Assembly (NCBI RefSeq): GCF_013839425.1
Contig: NZ_JACDNP010000001.1
Location: forward strand, 372,001-436,000
DNA: 64,000 bases
Direction of reading: 5' to 3'
DNA from: Halorhabdus salina
GTDB lineage: Archaea; Halobacteriota; Halobacteria; Halobacteriales; Haloarculaceae
Part shown: one piece after another, positions 28,545 through 38,268 of the stretch
Numbering within the stretch: the stretch's first letter is position 1
Layout of the letters: each line of letters starts with the position of its first letter
Made by a program: the position numbers and the translations under genes
The notes under the pieces: generated by a model
Databases searched by the model: none
Told to the model about the DNA's origin: nothing
What the model saw: the letters and a program-made list of their open reading frames with translations, nothing else

Positions 28545-29767
28545 CGGTCACCGCCGAACGCGAGACGGTCTCAGTGGGTGAGTTCGAGTTCGAATGCGGA
28601 GAGACTATTCCCGATCTCGAAATCGCCTACGAGGCGTACGGCGAATTCGAGGGCGACAACGCGGTGCTGGTCTGTCACGCCCTGACCGGCTCCGCCCACG
28701 TCGCCGCCCACCCTGACGCAGACGACTCAACCAGCGGGCAGGCCCGCGCCTGGTGGGACGACATCGTCGGCCCAGGCAAGGCCATCGACACCACCGAGTA
28801 CTACGTCGTCTGTGCGAACGTCCCCGGGTCCTGTTATGGCACGACCGGACCGGCGAGTACGAATCCCGAGACCGGCGACCCCTACGGGACCGACTTCCCA
28901 CCCGTGACTGTCGGCGACTGGACGGACGCCCAGCGGGCACTCTTGGACGAACTCGGCATCCCCCATCTCCACGCCGTCGTCGGCGGCAGTGTCGGCGGGA
29001 TGAACGTCCTCGAGTGGGCCAAACGCCACCCCGATCACGTCGACCGGATCGTCTCTATTGCCACGTCGGCCCGGTTGGACGCCCAGAGCCTGGCCCTCCA
29101 CGGGATCAAGCGCCGGGCGATTACGAGCGATCCGGCCTGGGACGGCGGGCAGTATTACGACGACGAACACCAGGAACCGAACGACGGAATGGCGCTGGCT
29201 CGCCAGATCGGCCACGTCATGTACCTCTCGAAGCCCTCAATGGACCGGAAGTTCGGCCGCCGGTCGGCCGGTCGCGAGGCCCACCGGACGTTCCCCGAAG
29301 AGCCCGCAGCCGCGTTTTTCCCCTACCGGGACGTCGAATCCTACCTGGATTACCAGGCCGAGAAGTTCGTCGGGCGCTTCGATCCGAACGCGTTCCTGGC
29401 GATGACGCGGGCGACCGAGAATTTCGACCTCGCCGCTGGATTCGAGTCGGACGCCGACGCGCTGGCAGCCTTCGACGGCCAGGCGCTGGTCATGTCCTTC
29501 ACCTCGGACTGGCACTTCACCGTCGCTCAATCCGAATCCCTCGCCGACTCGCTCCGAGAGACAGACACCCCCGTTGCCCACCACGTGATCGACTCAGATC
29601 ACGGTCACGACGCCTTCCTCGTCGAACCCGAAAACGTCGGCCCGCCGCTGGGTGACTTCCTGACTGACGGGGTCGACGGATCGGCCGTCACCGACACAGC
29701 CGAAACGGACGAAGACGTGCCCGAAAGCGACTTCGCGCCGGTCCACACGAGCCTCTTCTCGCCGTGA
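28541..29767 (+). CDS. metX: Homoserine O-acetyltransferase
   Basis: A 408-residue alpha/beta hydrolase-fold acyltransferase. [14 protein letters not shown] forms the oxyanion region near residue 42. The nucleophile serine lies in [14 protein letters not shown] near 150. The catalytic aspartate and histidine lie in the SFTSDWHFT and [10 protein letters not shown] segments. It activates homoserine for sulfhydrylation by the adjacent MetY. An acidic C-terminal tail of about 40 residues is typical of halophiles. Strict substrate choice (acetyl or succinyl) cannot be told by eye, though the haloarchaeal family is annotated as acetyl. Confidence 0.93.
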   Translation: MTVTAERETVSVGEFEFECGETIPDLEIAYEAYGEFEGDNAVLVCHALTGSAHVAAHPDADDSTSGQARAWWDDIVGPGKAIDTTEYYVVCANVPGSCYGTTGPASTNPETGDPYGTDFPPVTVGDWTDAQRALLDELGIPHLHAVVGGSVGGMNVLEWAKRHPDHVDRIVSIATSARLDAQSLALHGIKRRAITSDPAWDGGQYYDDEHQEPNDGMALARQIGHVMYLSKPSMDRKFGRRSAGREAHRTFPEEPAAAFFPYRDVESYLDYQAEKFVGRFDPNAFLAMTRATENFDLAAGFESDADALAAFDGQALVMSFTSDWHFTVAQSESLADSLRETDTPVAHHVIDSDHGHDAFLVEPENVGPPLGDFLTDGVDGSAVTDTAETDEDVPESDFAPVHTSLFSP

Positions 29768-29774
29768 GGAACCG

Positions 29775-30527
29775 CTAGATTGTGGACATAACGCCCAACG
29801 TCGCAGCCGCGAGAATCACCTCGAAGGTGAACGTCCCGAGCGCCGAGAGCAGCGCGAACCGCCGGAGGCGCATCCCGGCCAGGCCCGCCGGAACAGTCGC
29901 CAGCCCGCGGACGAACAGAAGCGTATTCGAGATCGGGACTGCCAGGGGCCCCCACTGACCGAACCAGTCTTCGAAGCGGGCCAAGCGATCCTCACCGATG
30001 TGGAACCAGCGGGCGTTCAGCACGTATTCCCGGCCGCCGTACTTCGCCAGCCCAAACAACAGACACTGCCCGATCGTCGCCCCGAGCACCGAGACGAGAA
30101 TGATCGTCAGGTATCCGAGCGGCGAGTCGGCAAGCAAGAGGACCGCCGCCGGGACCAAACTCTCGCTGGGCGCGAAGTACAGGACCTGGCCGCCCTCGAT
30201 GACAAACAAAATGAACAGTGCAACCAGCCCGTAGTCCCGGAGTAAACCCCTCGCCAGCCCGGTCGTCTGGGTGGGTAACGCGAAGAAGTCGAATTCGAGA
30301 ACGAACAACACGACCAGGGCAGCCCCGACAGTCCCAATCACGATCGCTGCGGCGACTCTGATCGAGATGGATCGTCGAATCGACGCCGGCGTCACTCCGT
30401 CTGATCGACTGTACAGCACCCCAGCGAGCGCACCCAAAAGAACCAGCAAGCCAGTGGCGAGCACGACTGGACCGAGGACACCCCGTAGTGAGACTGGGAC
30501 CACCGGCTGTCCCGCTGTCTCGATCAA
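29775..30527 (-). CDS. DedA / SNARE-associated family membrane protein
   Basis: About 250 residues. N-terminal membrane spans are followed by the DedA core: LVALFILFVIEGGQVLYFAP, the PSESLVPAAVLLLADSPLGY loop, GATIGQCLLFGLAKYGGRE, and a SNTLLFVRGLATVPAGLAGM segment resembling the conserved RFxP-xRxxxxxxAG region. DedA proteins are implicated in lipid flipping and envelope homeostasis. The reading starts at TTG (30525-30527) behind a strong GGAGGGAGG SD. No ATG exists upstream before a stop, and a GTG about eight codons in is the alternative. It is convergent with metX. Confidence 0.82.
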   Translation of the reverse strand: MIETAGQPVVPVSLRGVLGPVVLATGLLVLLGALAGVLYSRSDGVTPASIRRSISIRVAAAIVIGTVGAALVVLFVLEFDFFALPTQTTGLARGLLRDYGLVALFILFVIEGGQVLYFAPSESLVPAAVLLLADSPLGYLTIILVSVLGATIGQCLLFGLAKYGGREYVLNARWFHIGEDRLARFEDWFGQWGPLAVPISNTLLFVRGLATVPAGLAGMRLRRFALLSALGTFTFEVILAAATLGVMSTI

Positions 30528-30759
30528 CGTCCTCCCTCCCTGCCATGCCGTCGATTTCGTCTCATCGTGACTGATTGCAGTCTCGAATCAAGATTCGAAC
30601 GAGGCGTAATATGCCTTTCCGGTCGAAGAGAGACATCTACGACCGCAAGGAAGACTGAAGGCCCGAAAATGGGCCACCGTTTGGTGATACCAGGAATGTA
30701 TGTGAATGAATCCGTCGAAATCCGGTATCGTCTTGCATTCGGGGCCAGAATGGTGACCA

Positions 30760-31647
30760 ATGGAAATTCTCGTCTTCGGTGCCGGAAGCCTGGGCAGCCT
30801 GATCGGAGGGCTGCTGGCTCGCGATCACGACGTGACACTTGTCGGACGTGACCCACACCTCGAGGCCATCCAGGAATCGGGGCTGACGATTGGCGGTGAA
30901 ATCGAGCAAACCGTTCGGCCACATGGCACAACCACGCTCCCAACCGACACGGAACTGGCGATCGTGACCGTCAAAGCTTACGATACGGCGACGGCCGCCG
31001 ACGCGCTTGCCGACTGTGATTGTGCGGCTGTGTTGTCTCTGCAGAACGGTATCAGAAACGAAACAATGCTTGCGGAGACGCTCGATACCACTATTCTCGC
31101 AGGGACGGCGACCTACGGCGCAATTGCCGACGAACCTGGGCACGTGACGTGTACTGGCGTCGGTGAAGTAGTACTCGGTAACCCGGATGGCAGACCCAGT
31201 GACGTCGCCGACCGAGTCGGTGCAGCATTCAGGGCGGCTGATATCGAGACGACTGTCGTATCGGACATGCCACGCCGGCTCTGGGAGAAGCTCGCTGTCA
31301 ACGCGGGCATCAACGCGACGACGGCACTGGCCAGGGTCCAAAACGATGCTCTTGCAGACGGGGCTGCAAGAGAGGTGGCCCGCCGGGCCACTCGTGAGGC
31401 CGCTCGCGTCGCACGCGCGAACGATGTCGCTCTGGCCGACGAGGACACACTCTCCGCGCTGGAAGGGGTCATCGACGCCACAGCAGATAACGAGTCCTCA
31501 ATGTACCGCGACTTACAGACCGAACACCGAACAGAAATCGACGCGATCAACGGGATCGTGGCCGATAGCGACATCGAAACACCAGTCAACGAGACGCTGG
31601 CGGCGCTGATTCGAACGTGGGAACGCGAGCGAAACGTCCGTAGTTAG
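30760..31647 (+). CDS. panE: 2-dehydropantoate 2-reductase family protein
   Basis: A 295-residue ketopantoate reductase. The NADPH-binding GAGSLGSLIGGLLA is at residue 7, VKAYDTATAAD near 71 and LQNGIRNE near 91. The catalytic lysine sits in LWEKLAVNAGINATTAL near 174, with the C-terminal SSMYRDLQTEHRTEIDAING motif. In archaea this step serves coenzyme A synthesis. Its stop overlaps the stop of the convergent NifU-like gene. It has a private upstream region of 230 bases that holds nothing else recognisable. Confidence 0.9.
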   Translation: MEILVFGAGSLGSLIGGLLARDHDVTLVGRDPHLEAIQESGLTIGGEIEQTVRPHGTTTLPTDTELAIVTVKAYDTATAADALADCDCAAVLSLQNGIRNETMLAETLDTTILAGTATYGAIADEPGHVTCTGVGEVVLGNPDGRPSDVADRVGAAFRAADIETTVVSDMPRRLWEKLAVNAGINATTALARVQNDALADGAAREVARRATREAARVARANDVALADEDTLSALEGVIDATADNESSMYRDLQTEHRTEIDAINGIVADSDIETPVNETLAALIRTWERERNVRS

Positions 31648-32009
31648 AAGGGAGCGCTGGGGCCTTCGTCGTTGTCGCTCTCGATACTGCCACCGCGGGA
31701 GTCGCCGGGACTGGTCGACTCATCCATCCCACCCATGCCACCGCCACCCATGCCGGCGTCAGCGTGGACCGTATCGATTTCCGGGATCTCCTTGGTCATA
31801 CGGGACTTGATCGCCTGGATGGTCATCGGCGAGATACCACAGCCACTGCAGGCGCCGCCCAGAGCGATTGTCACTTCACCCGATTCCTTGTCGAGCTCCT
31901 GGATCGCCGCCGAGCCGCCGTGCATTTGGATCTGCGGGAAGTTGCGACGCAGGAAGTTGGTGATGCGCTGTTCGAGGTTGGTGTCTGCTTCCTGGGAATC
32001 TGTACTCAT
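31644..32009 (-). CDS. NifU C-terminal-domain iron-sulfur carrier
   Basis: A 121-residue Nfu-type scaffold. The ATG at 32007-32009 starts MSTDSQEADTNLEQRI. The domain runs FLRRNFPQIQMHGGSAAIQE to the cluster-binding CSGC near residue 54, then MTIQAIKSRMTKEIPEI. The C-terminal 40 residues are glycine/methionine and acidic low complexity (MGGGGMGGMDES). It would assemble or transfer a [4Fe-4S] cluster as a dimer. A longer in-frame extension reads as non-coding. Confidence 0.9.
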   Translation of the reverse strand: MSTDSQEADTNLEQRITNFLRRNFPQIQMHGGSAAIQELDKESGEVTIALGGACSGCGISPMTIQAIKSRMTKEIPEIDTVHADAGMGGGGMGGMDESTSPGDSRGGSIESDNDEGPSAPF

Positions 32010-32070
32010 TGGTGAATCCAAGTAGGCAACAGACGGGTTTAGGCTTTTGGTATCCGACAATACGCCGGCA

Positions 32071-32385
32071 TCACGAGTCAAGCTCGAACACGGACTGCAG
32101 CTGGGTATCCAGTTCCGATTTGTACGCCACCAGCACGGATTCGAGGCGGTCTCGGTCCTGATCGACGAGGCGATCGGCAGCGTCATCCGGGAGTTCGATG
32201 CGAAACTCACCGTCACCAGCGTAGAACGGCTCGCTCTCGGCGAGGATCTGCTGATCGATCGCGTGGATTAACTCGGAATCGTGCCGACCACTCATGACCT
32301 CGAAGGCCTGCTTGTAGGCCTGCTGGAGTTCCGTAAAGTAGTGTTCGTACTTGTCTTCGAAGCGATCGGGATCGAAGGCAGTCAT
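32071..32385 (-). CDS. DUF5783-like haloarchaeal protein, 104 aa
   Basis: MTAFDPDRFEDKYEHYFTEL starts an all-helical, strongly acidic small protein (ELQQAYKQAFEVMSGRHDSE, then FRIELPDDAADRLVD). It matches what I know as DUF5783, a halophile-specific family without known function. The ATG at 32383-32385 was preferred over a start nine codons upstream because the family N-terminus begins at MTAFDP. It is in line with the NifU-like gene. Confidence 0.78.
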   Translation of the reverse strand: MTAFDPDRFEDKYEHYFTELQQAYKQAFEVMSGRHDSELIHAIDQQILAESEPFYAGDGEFRIELPDDAADRLVDQDRDRLESVLVAYKSELDTQLQSVFELDS

Positions 32386-32433
32386 AAAGCATGCTTCCGG
32401 ATGGGTGTCCAAAAGGGCACTGTCGTCGGCAGG

Positions 32434-32703
32434 TTACTCCTGATCGTCGGCCGCAATCGGAATCCGAGATCGGTTTTCCGGAAACGAGAGCACGAACAGG
32501 GCCACACCAACGATACCTGTAAAGACAACCCCAGCGATTACAACGAGGGCGTCCGCCGACGTCAGAAGGTCACCGGCCTCAACGGTACCGTTCGCCAACA
32601 AGATCAACTCTAAGACGAGCAACGTCAACATGACACCGAAGGCAAAGCCCGCCGCCAGTAACAACCGCTCCTTGTCTCCGACGCCGCCAGTAGTGTCTGC
32701 CAT
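32434..32703 (-). CDS. Small membrane protein with two spans, 89 aa
   Basis: MADTTGGVGDKERLLLAAGF is followed by two hydrophobic segments (VMLTLLVLELILLA and VVIAGVVFTGIVGVALFVLSF) and an acidic tail. Two adjacent ATGs at 32706 and 32703 are possible starts. It lies 49 bases upstream of the DUF5783-like gene on the same strand. Unknown function; the pattern is common among haloarchaeal DUF membrane proteins. Confidence 0.65.
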   Translation of the reverse strand: MADTTGGVGDKERLLLAAGFAFGVMLTLLVLELILLANGTVEAGDLLTSADALVVIAGVVFTGIVGVALFVLSFPENRSRIPIAADDQE

Positions 32704-32840
32704 CATCCCGCAGTAAGACCCCTCAACCCAAATAACCACCTGTCAAAGGCACCGGGAATGCAGTCCGCCGCAATTCCATATATCGAGATGTGATTTATTG
32801 GGCAGCTCAACGTCATCCTCTTACTGAGATCTCTCGGGAG

Positions 32841-34247
32841 TCACGCGATCTGCTCGGCGATAACGGCGTCTAGCCGGTCGAGAAAGGCCTGGCGCTCGTC
32901 CGTGGGAATCGTCGCCCCGGCAGCGACGTCGTGACCGCCCCCATCACCACCGACGGCCCGACTTGCTTCCCCAATGGCATCGGACAGGTCCAGTCCCTGC
33001 CTGACGAGCCCAGGAGTCCCCCGAGCAGACACTTTGCGTTCGGTATCGGATTTCTCGGCGAACGCGACGATCGGTCGGTCGCGCTGGACTCCAGGCGTAC
33101 CGAATGCCATCCCGGCGACGATCCCCACGATCGTCTCTCGGATCGCGTCACCAGCGTCGAACCACTGTATGTTGGATTCCAGCGTGACGCCCTGCTCTCG
33201 GACCCATTCGAGCCCGTCTGAGAGATTGCGTCGGTGGTTGGCAAGCAACCGACGAGCCCGGGCGAGGGCTTGCCCACGGTCACCAAGACAGACAGCGAGT
33301 CCAACGTCTGCACGCTCATACCGGGCTGTCGCGTTCAAAAGCGTCGAAAACTCGCTTGCATCACGGAGCTCCGTGCCTGGTTCCTCCTCGGTGAGCGAAT
33401 ATGTTGTTCCTACGAGGGAATCAATCGCATCCGCCGAGACACCTCGTTCGACACCGCGCTTCAGTAGCGCGCTGACGACTGATTGACGTTCGTCCATCGA
33501 GAGGTCGACCCACCGTCGCCACTCGTCGTCGGCCTTCAATTGGATGCCTACCGACTCTAAAAACTCGATTGCACCCGCTTGGTCGCCTGTAACCCCGGGT
33601 ATGCGTGGCCGATCTGCATATTCGAGCAGTTTCGGAAGCGGGCGTGTCTGAATCCCGTACAGCGCCAGGTCGGTGCGTTCTTCGAGAACGCCCGCAGCCA
33701 CTCCGTCTTCGACAATTGCTCGGTTTGCCCCGATGAGTTCGCCACCACTGGCTTGCATGTCACCCACTGCCCCCACGACCGCCAGCCCAGCGAGGTCTCG
33801 ATTATCTGTTCCGTCCTCCATCGCGCGCGCAAGTAGGTAACACGCCCCAGCCCCGGAGAGTTCGGACGCGCCGTCGATCCCCTCCAAGAGCGGGTTTAGA
33901 TGGTAGCGCGTCTCGGCATCGGCCGGCTGGTGGTGATCGACGATTACTGGCTCAAAGTCACCGCGAGCCTCGTGTTCGACGATCGTGTCGAGCTGTCCGC
34001 TCCCGAAGTCCGTGAACAGCACCGTCTGTTCCTCGCGGAGCGCTATCGAGGCGATCTCGTCGTCGTCGAGCTGGTTTTTGAAGACGACATTGGTCGGGAT
34101 TTTAGCCCGTTCGAGGGCGCTTGCGGCGATTGCAGCACTCGTCAGCCCGTCGGCATCGATGTGAGAAGCCAACAGGACAGACTCAGCCTGGCGTAGCCGG
34201 TCGGCACACGAGCGAGCTCGATCGGCCAGTTCGGGGACAGGACCCAT
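32841..34247 (-). CDS. RecJ-like single-stranded DNA nuclease, DHH/DHHA1 family
   Basis: A 468-residue protein of the DHH superfamily, archaeal RecJ/GAN type. Motif I is SHIDADGLTSAAIA near residue 27, followed by LFTDFGSGQ near 76, the DHH signature VIVDHHQPADAET near 99, and GAVGDMQASGG near 158. The C-terminal DHHA1 domain has the GGDGGGHDVAAGA motif near residue 435. Archaeal members associate with the CMG helicase (GAN) or act in repair. The ATG at 34247 was chosen over a GTG three codons upstream. Confidence 0.88.
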   Translation of the reverse strand: MGPVPELADRARSCADRLRQAESVLLASHIDADGLTSAAIAASALERAKIPTNVVFKNQLDDDEIASIALREEQTVLFTDFGSGQLDTIVEHEARGDFEPVIVDHHQPADAETRYHLNPLLEGIDGASELSGAGACYLLARAMEDGTDNRDLAGLAVVGAVGDMQASGGELIGANRAIVEDGVAAGVLEERTDLALYGIQTRPLPKLLEYADRPRIPGVTGDQAGAIEFLESVGIQLKADDEWRRWVDLSMDERQSVVSALLKRGVERGVSADAIDSLVGTTYSLTEEEPGTELRDASEFSTLLNATARYERADVGLAVCLGDRGQALARARRLLANHRRNLSDGLEWVREQGVTLESNIQWFDAGDAIRETIVGIVAGMAFGTPGVQRDRPIVAFAEKSDTERKVSARGTPGLVRQGLDLSDAIGEASRAVGGDGGGHDVAAGATIPTDERQAFLDRLDAVIAEQIA

Positions 34248-34381
34248 CGGACGCACTTGGTTCGGGCCGCGATAAAAACGTCAGGGTCGAACGGATAAAC
34301 CACATAATGCTATAGCAAACTATCGTCGATCAATACGGAACGATACCCTGCCACCCGAGAGGAACCAAATGGGAAGCGAGA

Positions 34382-35455
34382 TCAGGAGTCGCTCTCGATC
34401 TCATCGAGGCGTGTGACGCTATCGTCGAAGGAGCCAACGCTGATGCCGGAATAGACGGCAGCAACGAGCCCGATCGCGACTGGCAGCCAGTAGACACTCA
34501 GTCGGTAGAGGACTACCGTTGCGCCGGCAACGGCGGGATCGACGTTCGCCGTGACGACGATCAGGCCGGCGATGGCGAACTCGACGCCGCCGAGTCCGCC
34601 AGGCAGCGGAACGAGTGTCGCGACACCGCCAACAGAGACGACAAACAGGACGAGACCGAACGGAATCGGTCGACCGACGGCGATTGCACTCGTATACAGC
34701 GGGACCGCGAACAGCGTCCAGCCGACGAACGCGAGCAAAAACGCGATCAGCAGTGACCGCCGATCCCCACGAACGGTGTCGACCGTTTCGAAGTAGCGAT
34801 CGACACTCGCCGAAAGCGGTTCGGGGGCGAGTCGACGCTCCACTCCAGTACTGAGTCGGCCGAACGTCCCACGAAAGATGTGGGCGACCCCGAGGACGAG
34901 GAATTTGAGGACGTGCTGGCGATAGACAAGGAGCACACCTACTGAGAGCAGTGCGACGGTGGCGAGGACGACGAGGACGAGCGCAGTCCCGACCAAGCGA
35001 GATCCAGGGACCGTCACCGCCACATATCCCACGCCGATCGTCACGAGGACGAGCGTAGAGACCAATCCCAGAAAGTCACCAATGGTGACGACCGCTAGAC
35101 TCCGGTTAAAACCGGTCCTCGCCTGCCGGTCGAACGCGTAAGCTATGATCGGAACGCCACCGGCGTTTCCCATCGGAAAATCTGTTTAGCGAACATGCCG
35201 GCCGCATACGCGAGAAAGGCGCGAGCCTGTGTGAGATAGCCGCCCGAACCGACCAGGATTCGACGCATCGACTCGGCCCAGGGCCATCGCCAGCACGACC
35301 GCGAGGAAGCCGGCCCCGAGCGGAGCTGGATCGACAGTCTGCAGTCGACGGACGATGGCCCCCGCATCGAAGACGGCGAAAAATCCACCGAGCACGATAA
35401 CAGACAAGACGAACGACGCGACGTACCGTCCGCTGAGAAAGCGACTCCGGGGCAT
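34382..35455 (-). pseudogene. Flippase-like (UPF0104/AglD-type) membrane protein with two frameshifts
   Basis: The protein reads in three successive frames. Frame 1 starts at the ATG at 35453-35455 (MPRSRFLSGRYVASFVLSVI) and runs to AVVLAMALG near 35275. Frame 2 continues ESMRRILVGSGGYLTQARAF through YAAGMFAKQIF near 35180. Frame 3 continues GNAGGVPIIAYAFDRQ to the stop at 34382. Joined, the pieces give one uninterrupted member of the lysylphosphatidylglycerol synthase transmembrane family (flippase-like; AglD is a member), with about eight spans. Each shift is explained by one missing base, at the GGGCC near 35280 and the TTCCG near 35172. The gene is either inactivated or carries sequencing errors. 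Confidence 0.85.
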
Positions 35456-35546
35456 ACTGTGACGGATATTTTGCCCGAACGACAATAATTGCGGGGCAGC
35501 GTATCGGCCGCGACAGTCCTGTAGCCACAATCGGCCAACAGGCCGA

Positions 35547-36296
35547 TCAGCGACGCTCGATACGATCGGCGACCGTCCGAGCGAGTGTTTCGAAATCCGC
35601 AGTGTCTGGAACGACCACGTTCTCGAGGCCATAATCGCGGGCCGTCTCGCGGGTCGGTTCTCCGATAGTACCCACGACGGCGTTCGAGAGGCCATCGAGT
35701 GCAGCCGAGCGCCGATCGCGTTCCTCGGCACTCTCGAAGAAGTGTTCGACGGTCAGCGAGGAGGTGAACAGTGCGCCGTCGAGGCCACCTCGTGCCGCCA
35801 GCGTGGCGGAATCACCTGCACCTTCCGGGCGAACGAGTCGGTACAACACCGTCTCGTGGACGAATGCGCCACGCTCCCACAACCCGTCCGGAAGGACGTC
35901 GCTGCCGTGGTCACTCCGGGCGACTTCGATCCGCTTGCCGGCAGCGCGGTCGGCCAACGCGTCGACGAGCCCTGCCGAGGAAAACTCCGTCGGGACGAGA
36001 TCTACCGGAATCCCGGCTGCCTCCAGAGCCGTCGCCGTCGGGTCACCGATCGCCGCTACTGTCGTGTCGCCGGGCTCCCATTGGCCGGCGATCAATTCCG
36101 CCCCAGTCTTGCTCGTGAAAATGACGACGTCGGCATCGTCCCGGGGGAGTTCCCCGGTCGGATCGACAGCAAGCAACGGATCTGCAACTGGATCGACGCC
36201 AAGCGATTCGAGATGCTCGACCGCGTCTTGCATTCGATCATCATCGGGCCGGAAGACGGCCACTCGCGGCCGATCGCCACCGTCGTCAGTGGTCAC
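35547..36296 (-). CDS. hemD: Uroporphyrinogen-III synthase
   Basis: About 249 residues from a GTG at 36294-36296 whose GTGA overlaps the cobA stop; an upstream GTG at 36314 is the alternative. The two-lobed HemD fold is suggested by RVAVFRPDDDRMQDAVEHLE at the N-terminus, VVIFTSKTGAELI near 60, VAAIGDPTATALEAAGIP near 85 and LFTSSLTVEHFFESAEE in the second lobe. It cyclises hydroxymethylbilane, the product of HemC, to uroporphyrinogen III. It is the last gene of the hemC-cobA-hemD unit. Confidence 0.88.
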   Translation of the reverse strand: MTTDDGGDRPRVAVFRPDDDRMQDAVEHLESLGVDPVADPLLAVDPTGELPRDDADVVIFTSKTGAELIAGQWEPGDTTVAAIGDPTATALEAAGIPVDLVPTEFSSAGLVDALADRAAGKRIEVARSDHGSDVLPDGLWERGAFVHETVLYRLVRPEGAGDSATLAARGGLDGALFTSSLTVEHFFESAEERDRRSAALDGLSNAVVGTIGEPTRETARDYGLENVVVPDTADFETLARTVADRIERR

Positions 36297-37057
36297 TCGT
36301 ATCCCTCCAGCCACGCGAGGACGTCCTCACGAACGCCGGCCACCTCGCCGATGACCGTCACCGCCGGCGGCTCGATACCGACGGACTCGCAGGCTTCAAC
36401 GATCGTCTCAAGGGTCCCAGTGGCGACTTGCTGGTCAGTCCAACTCGCCCGTTCGACCAGGGCAACAGGCGTCTCCGGGTCCATGCCCGCCTCAACGAGC
36501 GTTGCGGTGTACTCGGGGAGTCTGGTCACGCCCATCAGAACGACGATCGTCCCGCCGGTGTCGGCGAGACACTCCCAGTCAATTGCAGACTCTCCCTTAG
36601 TAGGATCTTCGTGGCCAGTGACGATCGTGACACTGGACGCAAACTCGCGATGGGTGAGGGGGATTCCCGCCACCGCTGGGCCACCAGTCGCCGAGGTGAC
36701 GCCCGGAACGACCTCGAAGGGGACATCGTGGTCAGCGAGATGAGTCATCTCCTCACCCCCACGGGCGAAGACCGTCGGATCGCCACCCTTGAGTCGGACA
36801 ACCGTTTTCCCCTCCTGGGCCTGCTCGACCAGCCGGCGGTTGATCTCTGCCTGGGGCGTCCGGTCGCCGTGTGCACGTTTGCCGACATCGACGCGGGAAT
36901 CAGCGGGGACGAGTTCGATGATCTCCTTGCCTGGCAGTCGATCGTGCATCACCAGATCGGCTTCCTCGAGCAACCGGCGGGCTTTGACTGTCAATAGTTC
37001 CGGATCACCGGGGCCGCTGCCAACGAGATAGACCGTTCCTGTCGTCGCTTCAGTCAT
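36293..37057 (-). CDS. cobA: Uroporphyrinogen-III C-methyltransferase
   Basis: A 254-residue SUMT that methylates uroporphyrinogen III to precorrin-2, the branch point to siroheme, cobalamin and archaeal heme. The tetrapyrrole methylase motifs are VYLVGSGPGDPELLTVKA at residue 9, the LKGGDPTVFARGGEE loop near 88 and GVTSATGGPAVAGIPLTHRE near 118. Overlaps of four bases with hemC and hemD make one translational unit. Some archaea build heme through siroheme, which fits this gene order. Confidence 0.94.
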   Translation of the reverse strand: MTEATTGTVYLVGSGPGDPELLTVKARRLLEEADLVMHDRLPGKEIIELVPADSRVDVGKRAHGDRTPQAEINRRLVEQAQEGKTVVRLKGGDPTVFARGGEEMTHLADHDVPFEVVPGVTSATGGPAVAGIPLTHREFASSVTIVTGHEDPTKGESAIDWECLADTGGTIVVLMGVTRLPEYTATLVEAGMDPETPVALVERASWTDQQVATGTLETIVEACESVGIEPPAVTVIGEVAGVREDVLAWLEGYE

Positions 37058-38166
37058 GTCTCCTCCTGTGTCGCCTCCCGTGCGCGCTCGATCAACTCCT
37101 GGGCCCCACGATCGGCCAGATCCAGCGCCATCTCGCGGGCTGCTTCGGCGTGTCGCGTTGCGGGTAGTTCCCGTCGGTCAGCTACCTCCTCGGTACCGTC
37201 CCCGGAGAGGACGCGGACGGTCGTCGTGACGACGCGGCCCTGCAGGACCGCACGGACGCCGATCGGTGCGACACAGCCGCCGCCAAGCGTCTCCAAAATC
37301 GTCCGCTCGACGGTCGTTTCGACGCGTGACGGTGGGTGATCGATCGAACTTCGAACGTGCTCGATGACGTCCGCCTCGTTGGCGACGACAGCGAGAGCGC
37401 CCTGGCCCGGCGCCGGCACGAACTCACGGAGCGGCAGTCGCTGGAATTCGAGATGATGCAATAATCCGAGGCGGTCGAGCCCCGCCTCCGCGAGGACAAT
37501 CGCATCGTAGGTCGTCTCGATCTCGCGTTCGAGGGCTTGTCGTTCGATCTCGGCGAGGCCGTTGAACCACGCTTCGGCCGACTGCTCGTAGGCGTCCTCG
37601 CTATCATCGGCCGCCGTCTCGTCTGTCTCCTCGGTCGACTCTTCAGCGGCAAGTCGGTCGGCATGTGCGGCCTGCAGCGACGGCGCCAGGAGCTTCTCGA
37701 CGCGCGTATCGACGTTCCCACGGAGTGGCTGGACATCGAGATCGGGACGAGCAGCCAGCAACTGGGCTTCTCGGCGAAGGCTGGATGTGCCGACCGTCGC
37801 GCCCGACTCGAGGTCCTCGAGAGCGGCCCCGTCAGAAGTCACCAAGACGTCACCGGCGGGTGCGCGCTCGGGGACCGCCGCGACGACGAGATCGGCGCGT
37901 TCCTCTGTCGGGACATCCTTCAAGGAGTGGACGGCGAGATCGGCCTCGCCATCGAGCACTCGCTCGTCGAGGCTGTGGACGAACGCACCCGTCTTCCCCA
38001 GCCGATGGATGAGTTCATCGCGAATGCGGTCGCCAGTGGTTTCGACCTCCAGCAGTTCGATATCCTGCCGGCGACTGGCCAGGGCCTCGCGTACCGAACT
38101 CGTCTGCCGGGTCGCCAGATCCGACCCACGTGTCGCCACCTGGAGTGTCGTAGAACGATCGCTCAT
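37054..38166 (-). CDS. hemC: Hydroxymethylbilane synthase (porphobilinogen deaminase)
   Basis: About 370 residues from MSDRSTTLQVATRGSDLATR; a start four codons upstream is also possible. VHSLKDVPTEE near 78, the LRREAQLLAARPDLDVQPLRG segment near 135 and the dipyrromethane cofactor cysteine in GGGCVAPIGV near 290 are present. An acidic insert of about 35 residues (ESTEETDETAADDSEDAYEQ) near residue 175 makes it longer than bacterial HemC (about 310). Such inserts are common in haloarchaea. First gene of the tetrapyrrole unit. Confidence 0.93.
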   Translation of the reverse strand: MSDRSTTLQVATRGSDLATRQTSSVREALASRRQDIELLEVETTGDRIRDELIHRLGKTGAFVHSLDERVLDGEADLAVHSLKDVPTEERADLVVAAVPERAPAGDVLVTSDGAALEDLESGATVGTSSLRREAQLLAARPDLDVQPLRGNVDTRVEKLLAPSLQAAHADRLAAEESTEETDETAADDSEDAYEQSAEAWFNGLAEIERQALEREIETTYDAIVLAEAGLDRLGLLHHLEFQRLPLREFVPAPGQGALAVVANEADVIEHVRSSIDHPPSRVETTVERTILETLGGGCVAPIGVRAVLQGRVVTTTVRVLSGDGTEEVADRRELPATRHAEAAREMALDLADRGAQELIERAREATQEET

Positions 38167-38268
38167 TACCGAGACCATCTTCGGCCGAGCGGGATAACCC
38201 CACCGCTCGACCGTCGGTGGAACCGCAGCCCAAATCCACGCCTCGCGGATAGAGCGCCCAAAAGCGGA

